Shown here in pieces: positions 33,541 to 45,150 of a stretch of 64,000 nucleotides of DNA. The stretch is from Prosopocoilus inquinatus (taxonomy: Eukaryota > Arthropoda > Insecta > Coleoptera > Lucanidae): contig CM069870.1 in NCBI GenBank assembly GCA_036172665.1, positions 40,072,001 to 40,136,000 on the forward strand, in the 5' to 3' direction. Numbering within the stretch: the stretch's first letter is position 1; each line of letters begins with the position of its first letter. A model generated the notes under the pieces. It did not search any database and was not told the DNA's origin. It worked only from the letters and a program-made list of their open reading frames with translations. Both the position numbers and the translations under genes were made by a program.

Positions 33541-34297
33541 GAACTTCTGGAAATATATAAAAAATAATAAAAGTATTCGATCGTACAGTACTTATTCTAA
33601 AATTTGCATTAGGTGACTGTGGTTTGAAACATATTTTAATTCTAAATGTGATAATAGACTTGCAATTATTCTTCCGGAGCTCTTAAAATCGCTTACATAT
33701 CTATATCTTACTGATTGATAGTTTATTCAAGATTAGCTTTCAGTTAATGATACGATGCATGTGAATAATACTGACGATAATTTACTAATTTATTGAAGTA
33801 GAGAAAACAATGTTATCTGAATACCAACAAAATAACCGAGAAATAATAATAAGCAATCAAAACACTACAAGCAATGTTTAATAAACCAAAAAATAAATGA
33901 TCAGATTTGTTTAACCTTTTTCATAATAACACTGTTCAAAACTAACTGCTTCTGAAATATAAATAGCCAAATCATAACTCTGCGCTGTTAAACACTAATA
34001 TGACTGTAAAATATTTTTTTAGCTCTCGTTTCGAAGATAAAGTTCTCTTTTTATCTAGAAATACAGAAATAGCTAATTGAGAGTTCTTTCTGCTTATATA
34101 ACCATGGAAATGAGTAAAAGTGAAACTGTCACAAAACTCTAGACCCAGCAGGTTAAAAAACATCCACATTATCTATAATAAACCTGAGATTTAAATAAAA
34201 AAAGATTCATATATTTCTTTGTGATATATATGTGTAGGAGTTAACTAATTTCAATGTATATATAACAATAACTGAAGGGAAACTGAATTTACACGTA
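33541..34297. other. AT-rich spacer
   Basis: Nothing recognised. Confidence 0.45.
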
Positions 34298-34402
34298 CCC
34301 GTAGCAACCATAGCAACCCTCCACTGACACTTCAAAACGCCATAACAATCAATTGAAGAAAATACGATTTTTAGCAAATCTCATGTTATGGTTGCTACGT
34401 AT
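34298..34402. mobile_element. 105-bp small foldback with GTAGCAACCATA ends
   Basis: CCCGTAGCAACCATAGCAAC at the left pairs with GTTATGGTTGCTACGTATC at the right. The arms are about 18 bp with an AT-rich loop. The repeated GCAACC words superficially resemble half X-boxes. Confidence 0.55.
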
Positions 34403-34718
34403 CAATCATATTAAGTTTAACAATCGATACGAAGTGCTTACAGAATGGACCAAAATGTGTTAAAAAAGTAATTTCATATTATCTAATGTTAGTTTTTGCA
34501 ACAATTCCCTATTCTTGTGTAAATACAGCGGATATTTTTTGCTATATTTATGGTGAAGCTTCTTAAAGGTATAAAATACCAGAACTACCAAATTGTTTTC
34601 GTTTATTTTTGTATTTAATACATTACTTTTTATAAAAAAAAACTAGCATCTTTATTTCAGAAACATTCAAAAAGTTATTTTATTGCTCAGTGTAATTTTT
34701 ACTATGATTTCTGCTTTA

Positions 34719-34823
34719 GCGATTGAATCGCGCGGCTAGAAATGCATACAAAACGATACACGCGAAAATCGCGCGACTATCAAAAATATGATAGCTGTAA
34801 AATGACGTACGCGAAGGTCGCGT
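34719..34823. repeat. Three spaced GC-rich mini-palindromes
   Basis: GCGATTGAATCGC (34,719-34,731), CGCGAAAATCGCG (34,761-34,773) and ACGCGAAGGTCGCGT (34,809-34,823) each have 5-6 bp arms and a 3-bp loop. Centres are 42 and 49 bp apart. They stand out against AT-rich flanks. They could be protein-binding sites or remnants of one foldback. Confidence 0.6.
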
Positions 34824-35355
34824 TGCTAAGTCTTCAATGTTAAAACGTACCTAACTGACAAAAGAGAAATTTTCTTACAGGTACACAGCTGACAAAAGAT
34901 AAAAATCAACCACATTTTTTATTATTAATAGTGTTTCAGAGCAAAATTAAAAGGATTACTGTAATTTTTCCGGAACTGAATATAATTATAATTTACTTCC
35001 AATAACGTTACTATCAACTGTCTGAAATAAACAGAAAGTACCTTATCATTAAACAGAAAAATGAAAACAACAAATAGAATTAACAACAATATAAAGCCCT
35101 GCTTTATACATTATTTTTCTTTTGAGAAAACTGTAATTAAATGACATTAAATGCGTAATGTCCAAAATTTTATTTTTATTAAACACTAAATAGTAGAACG
35201 TCAACGGTGAGAAATTTTAAAAAATAACCGTATTTAAAGTTCACCATTTTAATAATCAGAAGACAAAAGATTCGAAATTTCCTATATAAAATAGCGTTAT
35301 TGAAAATAAATAGTGAAAACCTGCAAAAGGGTCTTTTATGCTGTTGAAAATAAAA
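34824..35355. other. AT-rich spacer
   Basis: Nothing recognised. Confidence 0.4.
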
Positions 35356-35783
35356 ACACCGGCCGGGGTTATTTGCGGTCCATCTCGAACTTTTGTGTTA
35401 AAATTATCACATTTTCGTGTAAATTTGTAAAACTATTCCTACTAAACCAGCGTTAATTTTTACATTGGACTGCAAAACATACCGTTTTTCAACATTGTAA
35501 GATATAATATTGTTACTGTTATGAAGTGAAGATGAAGTGAAGAATGAAGCTAAACAGAAAAATAAATATTTGACTAACTTCTAGAAAGGATCTGAAAAAT
35601 AAACTAAAATTAATTAACTCATGTATAACACACCAGGTACACACTATTGAAAAACGATATAAGCCCGGTCCTGTGTGTACATTAATACACGTTTAATCTG
35701 AATATTCTTAACATATTCACACAAAAATGTGTTAACTTTAACACAAAATTCGGTGTGGACTGCAAATAACACCGGGCGGTATT
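35356..35783. mobile_element. 428-bp element with ACACCGGCCGGGG ends
   Basis: The left end ACACCGGCCGGGGTTATTTG then CGGTCCA, and the right end TGGACTGCAAATAACACCGG then GCGGT, are inverted over about 30 bp. The interior has several GTGTTAA / TTAACACA words, as does the neighbour at 36,071. Non-coding. Confidence 0.75.
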
Positions 35784-36070
35784 ATTAGTTTCAACTGTGC
35801 AGAATGTGTCAAATAGATTTAGTCCAAATAACAGTCTAGAAAACGTTTAGGTAATTTACGAATCACGTCTATTCTGCGGTAATTAAAAACGTACAATTGA
35901 CGAATTTCTTCTATTCTGAGGTAACGAATTCCATTAAAATTCGAATATTTTTGATACTTCATATATTAATTCCAAAAATATTCCTCGTTGACGTAAATAA
36001 ACCGTTTAATAAAGGAAGTGGTGTTTCCTGGGAAGTTTGTTATCAGTCTCCGAATGACAGAAAATGTCCC

Positions 36071-36783
36071 TACACAGATAAAAATTTTGCGGAGTTTAAG
36101 GAGTAAGTAGTTAAACGTTATACCAAAAGAGTAAAAATTTCACCTAAAGTAGTAAAAACTATTTTTTTATTTTGTCGAAGTAACTTCTTTTGATGTATAT
36201 TTAACTACTTGTATGGTAGTTACAAATGTTGAATATACGAAACGGATAAATATCACCACATATTACACTTTTGCGGGTTGAAAATAAATTTAACATATTT
36301 ATGTGTTAAAATATTTCTGAATCGGTGAGCATGTAACTCATTTTAGGAGAAAAATATTATTTCAACAACAAAATGATGTTAAAAAGTTCCAAAAGCATTC
36401 TATTATACATTTATTTGTTAGAGTCTCGCCTAAAAATTAAAATGTAATACTTACAGGTAGTTAACCTGATAAATGGTTAAGTTGGTAAGGGTGCAATTTA
36501 ACACCAATAAAGTGTAACATTAACACCATTCAAGTGCAAAGTAACTTCAACTTCCTAAAAGAATATTTGTAACACCCGTAAAATGTAATTTTAACACCAT
36601 TAAAAGTGTAACAGCAATTCCTTGATAGAATAATTTCAATATCATTGTGTAGTCAAACTAACACCTTTCACTCCTTCAAATTTTAACATTTTTGTGTTTA
36701 ACTACTTGTGCAAATGGACGCGAGGGAACTACGAAAAAGAGTTAAACCGGTGTTAAATCCAACACCGCATTTTTATCTGTGTA
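36071..36783. mobile_element. 713-bp TA-flanked element with ACACAGATAAAAAT ends
   Basis: It begins TACACAGATAAAAATTTTGC and ends CACCGCATTTTTATCTGTGT followed by A, an inverted repeat of about 17 bp with TA at both borders, the Tc1/mariner target pattern. Its ends are the same as those of family A, and a GGACGCGAGGGAACTACG segment near the right end is shared. The middle (36,470-36,700) is an irregular array of TTAACACCATT and AAGTGTAAC units. Confidence 0.75.
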
Positions 36784-37338
36784 AATAGAGTGTACCTGCA
36801 GTAGTAGATAATCAAATGATCGTTCTCCACATCTAAATTATTTTCCTTTTCTATGATACATGACTTTTTAAAGTCTTTAAGCTAAAATAATCAAACAATT
36901 GTTAAATCTATTTAAAAAGTAAAATTACATCCTTTAAAAAGTCTCATGAAAAAATGGCTTTCTGAAGAATAATACTCGTATAAAATTGTGAAATTTATAA
37001 CAATTAACTATAACGTATTAATCAGTCTAGAAATTTTAATTTATCTTTAGCTGATTATTAAAATGAATTCAGAATTAAAGCATTTTAGATTATTATTTAA
37101 ATAGTGGGTAACTTCTACCTAGAAATAATGAAGATTTACTTATTCCATTAAACGCTTGTCTATTGTACTAAATGTTTACAACTAATGGAACTTCTTGCAA
37201 GTTTACAATCTTCAGCAGACATTTTATAAACTTTAAATTAAGAAGCAGTTTAAATAATTATCAAAATATTAAATTAATCGCGGCACAAATGAAAATTTGC
37301 ACGCAATGAAATTTCATAGAAATTTACGTCAACTTATC
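36784..37338. other. AT-rich DNA with first dispersed module
   Basis: Contains the first of several related modules (about 37,130-37,260, ending AAATTAAGAAGCAGTTTAAA). Otherwise nothing is recognised. Confidence 0.4.
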
Positions 37339-38815
37339 TACACAAATAAAAATCAGGAGTTAATGCTAACGCTTCTGGACGCCATGGAACACCTTTTCGA
37401 TCTTCCCTCACGTCCATCCGTTTGTGGAGTTAGAGAAAGGTGTTAGGATATCTACTCTTTAAAAGTAGGAGTAGAGTTTATCCTTGTAGGAGTAAATACT
37501 CACTGTTAGACGCAATTTAGTCCGCAAAAGACAACAATAACGCCAAATTAGATAAGGATTAACAACTTTTCAGGTAAAATTTTATCCGCAATAATAAATA
37601 AATAAATAAAATAAATTAATTTCAATTTTTTTTTATGTTTATGCCTACATCTTTAAAGTCAAAAGCGATCTAAATTCAATTAAATTCTTTTAATAAAATA
37701 TTCAAAAGAAGAAAGGTTAGCTTATCTCCTAAATATTTGCTTACTATACCAAGTGTTTCAAATTTATACCCAATGGAACTCCTTAGGAATTTACACCATC
37801 TTTGACAGATGTCAATACGATTCCAAATCAAGTAGCAGTGTAAAGGGTTAGATATTAAAAATTAATTGAACCTAAGCATAGATGAAGTTAACTGTTGCTT
37901 TACTAAATGGTTGTGTTAAAATTTTCACTTGGCGAAATTCACTAGGATAACGATTTCCAAACATTGTTACACGCATCCCATTAAAAAAATTTAACCTTGG
38001 CGCCTCCTGTTCTGCCTCTATTTCATAAAATAACAGAAATTTACTTAAAAGAAAATATTTTCTTATTAATTTATGTTTTTTTTTTGTGAAAATTACATTT
38101 CTGTTAAATTCGCGCCTCCCTTTCCACCTGCCTGTGCCTCCCAGTTTGGATATTGCTGCCTTAGAAATTCACAATTTATTCAAAAAACAACGTGTGTAAA
38201 TAATATTCAATGTAATTTCTTCGCGGAAACTAGTTTAAATAGAAAATATCAAGTTATTTTACTGTATGTTTATCTCTTTTATTAACTATTTAATAAAATT
38301 TACACCTAATTTACAATTCTAAATTAAGAAGCAGTTTAAATCATTATTAAATTATTTGGTAATCCTTGGTGCAGGAGTAATGAGTATTTAGTTATTTCAT
38401 TAAATGGTCGTTTTAAAATTTCCCATAATTAAATTCTTTAAGAATTTACGCCACTTTTAACTTTAAAACTAGTAAGTAAGCTATTTAGCTAATTATTAGT
38501 TATCTATTCTATATATTATATATTCCACGTAATTTCTTAGAAAATAGGAAACGAAATAGAGAAGATGAATTCATTTTATTAATACTATTGTTAAAATTAA
38601 CATTTTTACTCAATTCTTTACATCAGAATTTTGTAAATAATGAAACTATTTGAAAAAAAAACAAGAAGTTCAACCGGTTGTTAAAATCTTATTGAATTTT
38701 TCCGTAAAACCAGGGAAACTCTACTTATTTCATCCAATGTTGGTTAAAATTTGTAACCCGATGAATTATTTATACCATCTTCGATAAATATTTAAACGAT
38801 TTGATACTAATCCTA
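37130..38815 (+). repeat. Dispersed copies of a 120-bp module
   Basis: A module with the order CTTATTTCATTAAATG, a TTTAC segment, ACCATCTTYGAYAGAT and AAATTAAGAAGCAGTTTAAA recurs, diverged, at about 37,130-37,260, 37,735-37,865, 38,300-38,460 and 38,715-38,815. All are in the same orientation with uneven spacing. No open frame is shared. The family A copy lies between the first two, so it inserted later. Confidence 0.5.
37339..37642 (+). mobile_element. Family A MITE, copy 3
   Basis: Starts TACACAAATAAAAATCAGGA, with the family body (GGACGCCATGGAACACC, ACGTCCATCCGTTTG, CTCACTGTTAG). The right end is blurred by an AATA-rich run. It has diverged more than copies 2 and 4. Confidence 0.75.
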
Positions 38816-38904
38816 GAGTTTAACTATAAAAGAATATAAAGCAAAGCGAAGAGGTACTGTCGCGTTCAAAAAAATTGACACTTTTTCTGACGTAAAGTTA
38901 ACAA

Positions 38905-39095
38905 CACTAAACACTTTACTGGGTGGTTGTAATTATAAACTTACGGATGATATACAAATTAAATAAAGAAATCCGTTTTCCATTTTTGTCTTACTTGTGT
39001 GACTAATAATAATGACTGACTTTCGTTAATTATTGCTCGTCATCCTAGGTATCAATTCATAATTACAATCATCCAGCAAACTTTTTAGCAGTATT
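38905..39095. repeat. Imperfect inverted repeat
   Basis: ACTGGGTGGTTGTAATTATA (38,919-38,938) pairs with CATAATTACAATCATCCAGC (39,058-39,077), with weaker pairing inward. Possibly an old small foldback. Confidence 0.45.
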
Positions 39096-40190
39096 AAATT
39101 TACATAAAAAAATTCTCGGAGGATTAATTTTTTTAAATATACAGACAACTGGGCAGGTGGTGCGGATCCTTACATCTGTTCGAAAAGGATTGGGTAAATA
39201 CCGAAAGGAAAACAGCTTACCCACATTGAATGGTTTCGATGAAGGAAAATTTTATGAGCCTTTATGCAGTTCCATATTATCCTTTATCGAAATTATTACT
39301 AATCCGTCCCGACCACATACGAGGACCATACATCCTAGCTAGTTGTCTGAGTCAGTCTATATATTTGTTACACCCAATCGAATTATCTCTTTATACTTAA
39401 CTTTAAAAGGCATTTATATAAATAAACTTTGCTTAATTGCTGACAAAACATGCAGTTACCAAAATCGACAACACATTTATAAGAAAAACATTCATTATAA
39501 AACAAATTATCACTTAGTTTGGCATGAAATGTGTGTGTCAAGCTGTTGGGCAACTTATGCACCATGAAGCTCTTCAGTGCGTAAAATAGAACGAAAAAAG
39601 TATTGCTGTACAATAAGAACTAACATTTCAACGAGGAAAAAGTCGTAGAAGTTACAATTTAAAACACGTTGGATTTGTAGGTAGTAAGGATTAAATAAAA
39701 TTGAAATGTCATCTATAAATGGAAAACTTGATGTCTTTCAAACTACAACCAAAGAATCGTATATAACCATAAAATCAACGTCTTTCTAGAAATTGGTTAA
39801 AGAAATAAATAAAAATTGAGTTTGAGGCTTAAGTCTCAATAAAATCTGACTGTGTGGGTATTTGTCAATTTTATTTATATGATAGTGATGAAGTGAGATG
39901 AAACTGAAATGATTATAAATACAAAATGGAATTTTAATGCTAATCAGTTGCTTGTGATCTCACCATATTACATCAATTATCCAAATTAGACTCATCACTT
40001 TATCGTATTTTTATCTTCAAAAGATAAACATTTCTGGCTCACCTCAAAAACTACAGTAATCCTAAAAAGGTCAACATGATCACTTATCACAGTCAAAGAT
40101 ATCGTCATATAAACAGAGCACTATTCATAAAAACAACGCTGCCACCATGTTTATAAAAAAAGTTGCATTACACGACACATCCACGACAAC
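39096..40190. other. Non-coding DNA with one unrecognised open frame
   Basis: The plus-strand frame 39,157-39,342 (MVRILTSVRKGLGKYR at its start) is less AT-rich than its surroundings but matches no family I recognise. It has no good splice context, so it is not called as a gene. The rest is AT-rich. Confidence 0.3.
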
Positions 40191-40720
40191 TAACGCACCC
40201 GTACTAAATGTTACAAGAATTGGTTTGGGACGTTACCCTTAGCAACCGGTTTCGACTAGTTTCGATCACTCTCGGCTCTTTTCGCTTATACATTGGAGAG
40301 ATTTCCTCCGTTAGGCGTGGCATTCAAATTAAGGCGGTGCTATTACTCGATACGGAGCTTCAATTTCGAAATATTTATAGTTTTACCTCAGTTTTTGTGA
40401 TGTTTTCTTATTACCTTGCGTTCGTATTTTCCCCGGTTATATGCACACAAATCCAAAAACGGCACCTCAAAAACTTGCAATCGATTTTCACCGCCGCCTG
40501 ATTTTTACCGTGCCGAAACAAGCTCATTCCATCATAATACAATTCCGAAGGGAATTTGCGAAGCCAGGGTACGTTCGAAATTTTATGTGGAAAGATATTG
40601 AAATATTTTCCTTGAGGTTCTTGACGTTAAGTTTCAAGGAGGGAGATCTCCCAATCAGATAAGGTTTCTAACAAAACACTGCTATTTGACAAAATGGCGA
40701 CCACAAATCAAGAAGCCACG
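40191..40720 (+). other. GC-richer island with X-box-like site and unrecognised frames
   Basis: About 500 bp noticeably richer in CG words than the flanks. At 40,232-40,246 GTTACCCTTAGCAAC fits the X-box pattern RYYNYY-N3-RRNRAC of RFX sites. Overlapping plus frames at 40,208-40,501 and 40,441-40,662 have products I do not recognise. It could be a promoter with a first exon, a decayed gene or a fragment of an unknown repeat. Confidence 0.3.
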
Positions 40721-41310
40721 CCTATTTAACGATTGTCTGCCCCTTTTTCATGTTCATGTCTCGCATTGGCTCTCTCTTCGATTCTTTCTTTTTAACAGAG
40801 TAATTTCTAAACTTGATCTGTCTTGTTGTCTTGTTTTATACTGTTTACGTGTAAAATATTTTAAGTTTAATCATACTATTACTCAAGACAGTTTATCTTT
40901 GCATTTTTTTTCACAGTTTGGCTATTATTACACTTTTACATCGATAGACCGTAACTAGTAATAACTACTTGTGATATTTCCGCATTGTTTTGATCGATTA
41001 ACCTCGACAAATTGTGCAGGTTAGGTATCTCCTTGCTTATAATCAAACTTGGAAAATTATCAATGAACTATTTGCTTCTATTTTAGGTTTACACGAGTAG
41101 GAAATAATGAATGGCATGAATTTATTACACAATCTTCGAAGACAATAAATTGTAAACGAAAGTATTTAATAATAATTTGATAACATTTCTCACAATCTTT
41201 GGATCACAGCTGAAGTTTTTCTAGATAAAAGATAAACATTTCTTTGACGTTCTCTCCTTTAAATAGGAAATTAACGCATTGATTAATTCCGAAATTAATA
41301 CTATCAATGT
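40721..41310. other. AT-rich spacer
   Basis: Nothing recognised. Confidence 0.4.
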
Positions 41311-41413
41311 ATCATTGAAAAAAATCATTCCCATTCTGTTAATTTTGCAGAACAATACGCGGAGTCGTCAAGAATCCGAATAAAGCGTTTGTACCTACAT
41401 TTTTCTCAGTGTA
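41311..41413 (+). mobile_element. Family B MITE fragment
   Basis: TGTTAATTTTGCAGAACAAT, then ACGCGGAGTCGTCAAGAATC and the end TTTTTCTCAGTGTA, correspond to the right half of the 33.3-kb copy. Confidence 0.65.
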
Positions 41414-41655
41414 TACTTATAACTGAAGGCCATTTTAGATCAATCTTGTCCTGTCCTGTTCATTGAATACTTGTGCAGTAAATTGTATCAAAAGTAAGAT
41501 TTAATTCAAAGTTATTTGAAGAGTTATTTGAAGAAATATAATCTGTTCTACTAGTGGAAAACATTTAGGGCCCTAAAATTTCTTATATAGAAAGTATTAG
41601 TACAAAAATGGAACCCATCAATTTTCACACTGAGAAAAAAGAATCTTTATAGTTA

Positions 41656-41968
41656 CACTGATAAAAATCTTAATTCTAAAGTTAATTCTAACACTTTTGG
41701 ACGTCAGGGAACACTTTTTTGGTGTTCCCTCGCGTCCATCCGTTTGTGGAGTTAAAACAAACGGAGTTGGCACGTTCACCATGTAAAAGTAGGAATAGAG
41801 CTTATCGTTGTTGAAGTAAACACTCACTTTTAGACACAATTTAGTCGAAAAGAGACAACAATAACGCCAAATGAGATAATAATTTTTTACTTTTCAGGCA
41901 AAACTTTATCCATATTTAACACCGATTAGGCAGATTAGAATTAATCCCAAAAACTTTCATGTGTGTAA
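41656..41968 (+). mobile_element. Family A MITE, copy 4
   Basis: Well preserved: TA then CACTGATAAAAATC at the left, CTTTCATGTGTG then TA at the right, 313 bp. Just before it, CACACTGAGAAAAAAG (about 41,626) is an end of family B, so this copy probably inserted into a family B element. The minus-strand open frame 41,618-41,839 is incidental. Confidence 0.85.
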
Positions 41969-42594
41969 GATATGTGTAACTTTCGCATTTCAGTGGAGTA
42001 AATCATAAGGGAGACCCTATTAGTCAACCTGTCTTATTTAATAAATCTTTTGGAATATATTGCCGCAATTTCAAAACAAAAATGATGGGCTGTGGTCAGT
42101 GCCATAGCTAGGTTTTTTGGGGCCCAGAGCAAGATTCTAATTCTGCGCCTTCAAGGATTTCATTAAACAATCATATTCATCACTCCAATATCAATTGTAT
42201 ATCAGAAATATAAATTGTATTTCAGAAAAAGTCAATTGCATTTCAGACAAACAACATTCTTGAATTACAAACAGTGCCTTCTGAATTTCATGTGACGTTT
42301 TTTGAAATACAATTTACCAATCTGAAGTACAATTAGATACTACTTTCTTAAATACAAGTTACTAAACTGAAATTATCTGAATTACAATTGGAAAAGGTGC
42401 AGAGATAAAAAGTAACAAACTGGCTGGTGCAAAAGCAGTGTCGCCAATCAACTAAACCACAAATTCCTTATTCGGCAGACAATACTTCCCTAGAATTGGC
42501 CAATTTAATCTGACGCATTTAAATAAGAGATTAGAGTTAAAAACATGATTTCAAAGCATTATCAAAAAACAATAAAAATTAAGAGCTTTTATTA

Positions 42595-42932
42595 GCACGC
42601 TTAAAAATTACATGGTATTTTCAACTACAATTTGTTTTGTTGTATTGTTTATGTTATCGTAACTTACTTTTTAGGCAGGTGGTTTAGTTGCATAAAATAA
42701 AATTGTAGTTATTTCTGCCTTTTCATAAGCTGTCATTACTTTTTTCATTGTTAAGAAATATCAAAATTAGTTTTTGCAACTTTTATTTTGCTACTGAAAG
42801 CAAAAATCATCACGAATATATATATATATGTATATATATATACACTGTTTCCACAACTAACACACCATCAGCTGGGACTATTTTCACAAATTAGTTGTGA
42901 CATCAAAAATTTAGTTGGGATTTTTAAGCGTG
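42595..42932 (+). mobile_element. Family E MITE, copy 1
   Basis: Starts GCACGCTTAAAAATTACATG and ends GGATTTTTAAGCGTGT, a 14-bp inverted terminal repeat, 338 bp. A second copy in opposite orientation lies at 50,572-50,960. A TATA dinucleotide run of about 30 bp (from 42,817) sits inside this copy but not in the other. Confidence 0.85.
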
Positions 42933-44077
42933 TACACAGGCAAATTTATAACATTTCTCTGCAATTAACTGGTAAAATAAACGAAAAATATTAAAACAAA
43001 ACATCAAATTTTGCAGTTCGTGTGTTTCTTTAGAGAAAAAATCGATTCTGATGTTACAAATTCCATTATCTCAAGATGCCGCTTAATAATAAAAGGTAGT
43101 GGCGCTTCGGTTAAATTTTTCAAAAAAAATTGTTTACAGTTTTGTCTTTTTAATGTAACGCGATCGTCACTTCTTTATGAATTATTGTTTTTATACAATT
43201 TTGTTGCAAATCGTTTTTGATTGCAGTGGATCAGTTTTTGACCCTTTTTGTGCAGTTGTCGGTATTGTTTAAGAGTTGCTTTGAATTAATAATTTGTTTT
43301 TCTTTTCTTCTTTTTGTTTTTTGTTCATTTCATTTAATTTCATTATCATTTCGTTTAATTTCTTTGTATTTCTTTGTGATTTTCCGTGGCGAAATTTACA
43401 ATCGTCATTTGGTTTTCATGTTTCGTTCTGAAAGTTATTAAACAAAAAAAAATTTGCACTTCTTCTTCAGCGAAGAATTAGTCGTAATTTGTTTTTGAAT
43501 TGTTCAAATTCGAACCCACTATTATCTAATTTTGAACGGTACTTTAAATTTTAAATCTATAATTCGTTTTCAATTCTTTTCTTGTACAATCATACAATTG
43601 ACATTTGATTTTTTTTTACTTTAGTCGGGACTTTTTCATTTGTAGTAAGTTACACGATTGTCAAAGACGTTTTTCATTTTTTTAAATGCTTACAATTTTT
43701 CCGAAATCAAATACATTTCTTTTATAATTTCATCGTAAATTTTAATTTTTCTACTTCAATTGTGTTTCTGGGTCATTGAAAATGTTATCATTTTTGCTTT
43801 GTTTCTGACTATTTACTGTGATTTATTCTCGTAAAATGTAGGGATTATTTTTTGTTCCCAAGAAGTTGAAGAACTCCCTAGATTTTAATGTTTTCGCCAT
43901 TTTCCATTCTTCTTTTTTTCCTTTATGTTTGAAATTAACCCTAGACTTAACGCCATTTTCCTTAAGTTAGCAACACTGTGCAGAAGAAATATGTGTTACA
44001 TTTATTAAAAAGAATAAAATTTTCTGAGAAATCAGTAATAAAAAATGTTTTCGTTTTGTATCACATATCCGTGGACA

Positions 44078-44316
44078 CACTATAGACCACAGGTTCCCAA
44101 ACTTTTTACGATCGCCATCCAATTTTTCCAGATAAAATTGCTTAACGCCCCCATCCCTCTAAAATGTTGTAATTTGAACAAATTTTCAACAACAAAATTT
44201 TCTGATTACAAAATCATGCACCCCTAGACGGCCTTAACACCTCCCAATTACCCGTGAACTCGCTACCGCCCCCATAGAACTCTTCAGCGCCCACTTTGTG
44301 AACCTATGCTGTAGAT
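44078..44316. mobile_element. 239-bp hAT-like MITE nested in the larger hAT element
   Basis: CTATAGACCACAGGTTCCCAA at the left pairs with GTGAACCTATGCTGTAG at the right. Sequence behind the left end (ACTTTTTACGATCGCC) and CCGCCCCCATAG near the right are of the widespread hAT style with GGTTCCCAAACTTTTT ends. The frame 44,045-44,227 crosses it and is incidental. Confidence 0.65.
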
Positions 44317-44750
44317 TATAAAATTACATACCGGGTGCCCGTTTTCCGAGTATAAGCATGAGTATTTCACTTATGTTAAAAGATACGAGGTTGATTAAAT
44401 TAGAAATAAACGTGCCGTATTTTTGTACTAATTGTCAAAAAATCAAGTTAACTTATTCCTTTTTAAGATATTGAGAAAAAAACGATTTCTTTATTTTAAT
44501 TTTAATTTTATTTTTTTAAGATTCTAGAATATTTTTTTAATAAGTTGCCTAGAAAAATTAATATTAGAGATTTTTCCAGCCGTGACCATTGCTTGTATTC
44601 ACTGCTGTCAGCGCTCTCTTTTCCTATGTTACATTTTTATTATTTATTAATAAATCTACTCAGTAATAAAATTGCTTGCTGATCGTTGCGCCCTTTCGGA
44701 TCTGCGCCCCCGGCGCAAGCCCCTCATACAAGGCCCTAGCTACTGTGCTG

Positions 44751-44867
44751 GATGTGTTTTTTAATCGATTTTTAAGTTGGTGTTGTTTTTTGTGACAATC
44801 TACATCGGTTCGGAGGCATGTTGTCACTGACGGTGGGGTAAGTTGTCACGGATAATTTACATGCCCA
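44751..44867. other. Spacer
   Basis: Short sequence between hAT-like element and family A copy, nothing recognised. Confidence 0.4.
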
Positions 44868-45150
44868 AAAGAGCAATTTTTAACTTAAAAATTCCTTATC
44901 TAATTTGACGTTGTTAGTTGTCTTTTCCCGATTAAATTGTGTCTAAAAGTGAGTGTTAACTCCAACAAGCTCTACTCTTATTATGGTAAACATCTTGACT
45001 TCGTTTTTTTTTAACTTCACAAACGAATGGACGCGAGTGAATACCAAAAAAGTGTTCCCTGGCAAAAGTGTAGAATACAATAGTATTATACAATCGTCAA
45101 CAAATTGCTACAACAAATTGTTAGAATTAACTCCAGATTTTTATCTGCGT
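44868..45150 (-). mobile_element. Family A MITE, copy 5
   Basis: The family body in minus orientation (CTAAAAGTGAGTG, GAATGGACGCGAGTG, TAGAATTAACTCCAG), ending ATTTTTATCTGCGTA. The left end is degraded, and a short duplication around ACAATAGTATTATACAATCG interrupts the body. Confidence 0.75.

Larger units (their letters stand above)
42097..44750. mobile_element. 2.65-kb hAT-like element carrying nested insertions
   Basis: The left end CAGTGCCATAGCTAGG and right end CTAGCTACTGTGCTG are inverted, with GGGGCCCAGAGCAAG and CGGCGCAAGCCCCTCAT zones behind them. Flanks GCTGTGGT (42,089-42,096) and GATGTGTT (44,751-44,758) agree at six of eight bases, as expected for an old 8-bp hAT duplication. The body is AT-rich without transposase. 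It has been invaded by a family E MITE (42,595) and a smaller hAT-like MITE (44,078). The frames at 42,788-43,441 are low-complexity and not genes. Confidence 0.7.

Noticed and set aside
34298..34402. X-box-like GCAACC words as regulatory sites
   Set aside because: They form the ends of a small foldback and do not meet the full two-half X-box pattern.
42817..42842. TATATA run as a promoter TATA box
   Set aside because: A dinucleotide microsatellite within family E copy 1, absent from copy 2.
43011..43441. Consecutive hydrophobic open frames suggesting a membrane protein
   Set aside because: Low-complexity T-rich sequence inside the hAT-like element, no homologous domain recognised, frames overlapping only by chance.
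44330..44360. ACATACCGGGTGCCCGTTTT as another family C end
   Set aside because: Only the first dozen bases resemble the family C end and no matching arm or partner end follows.
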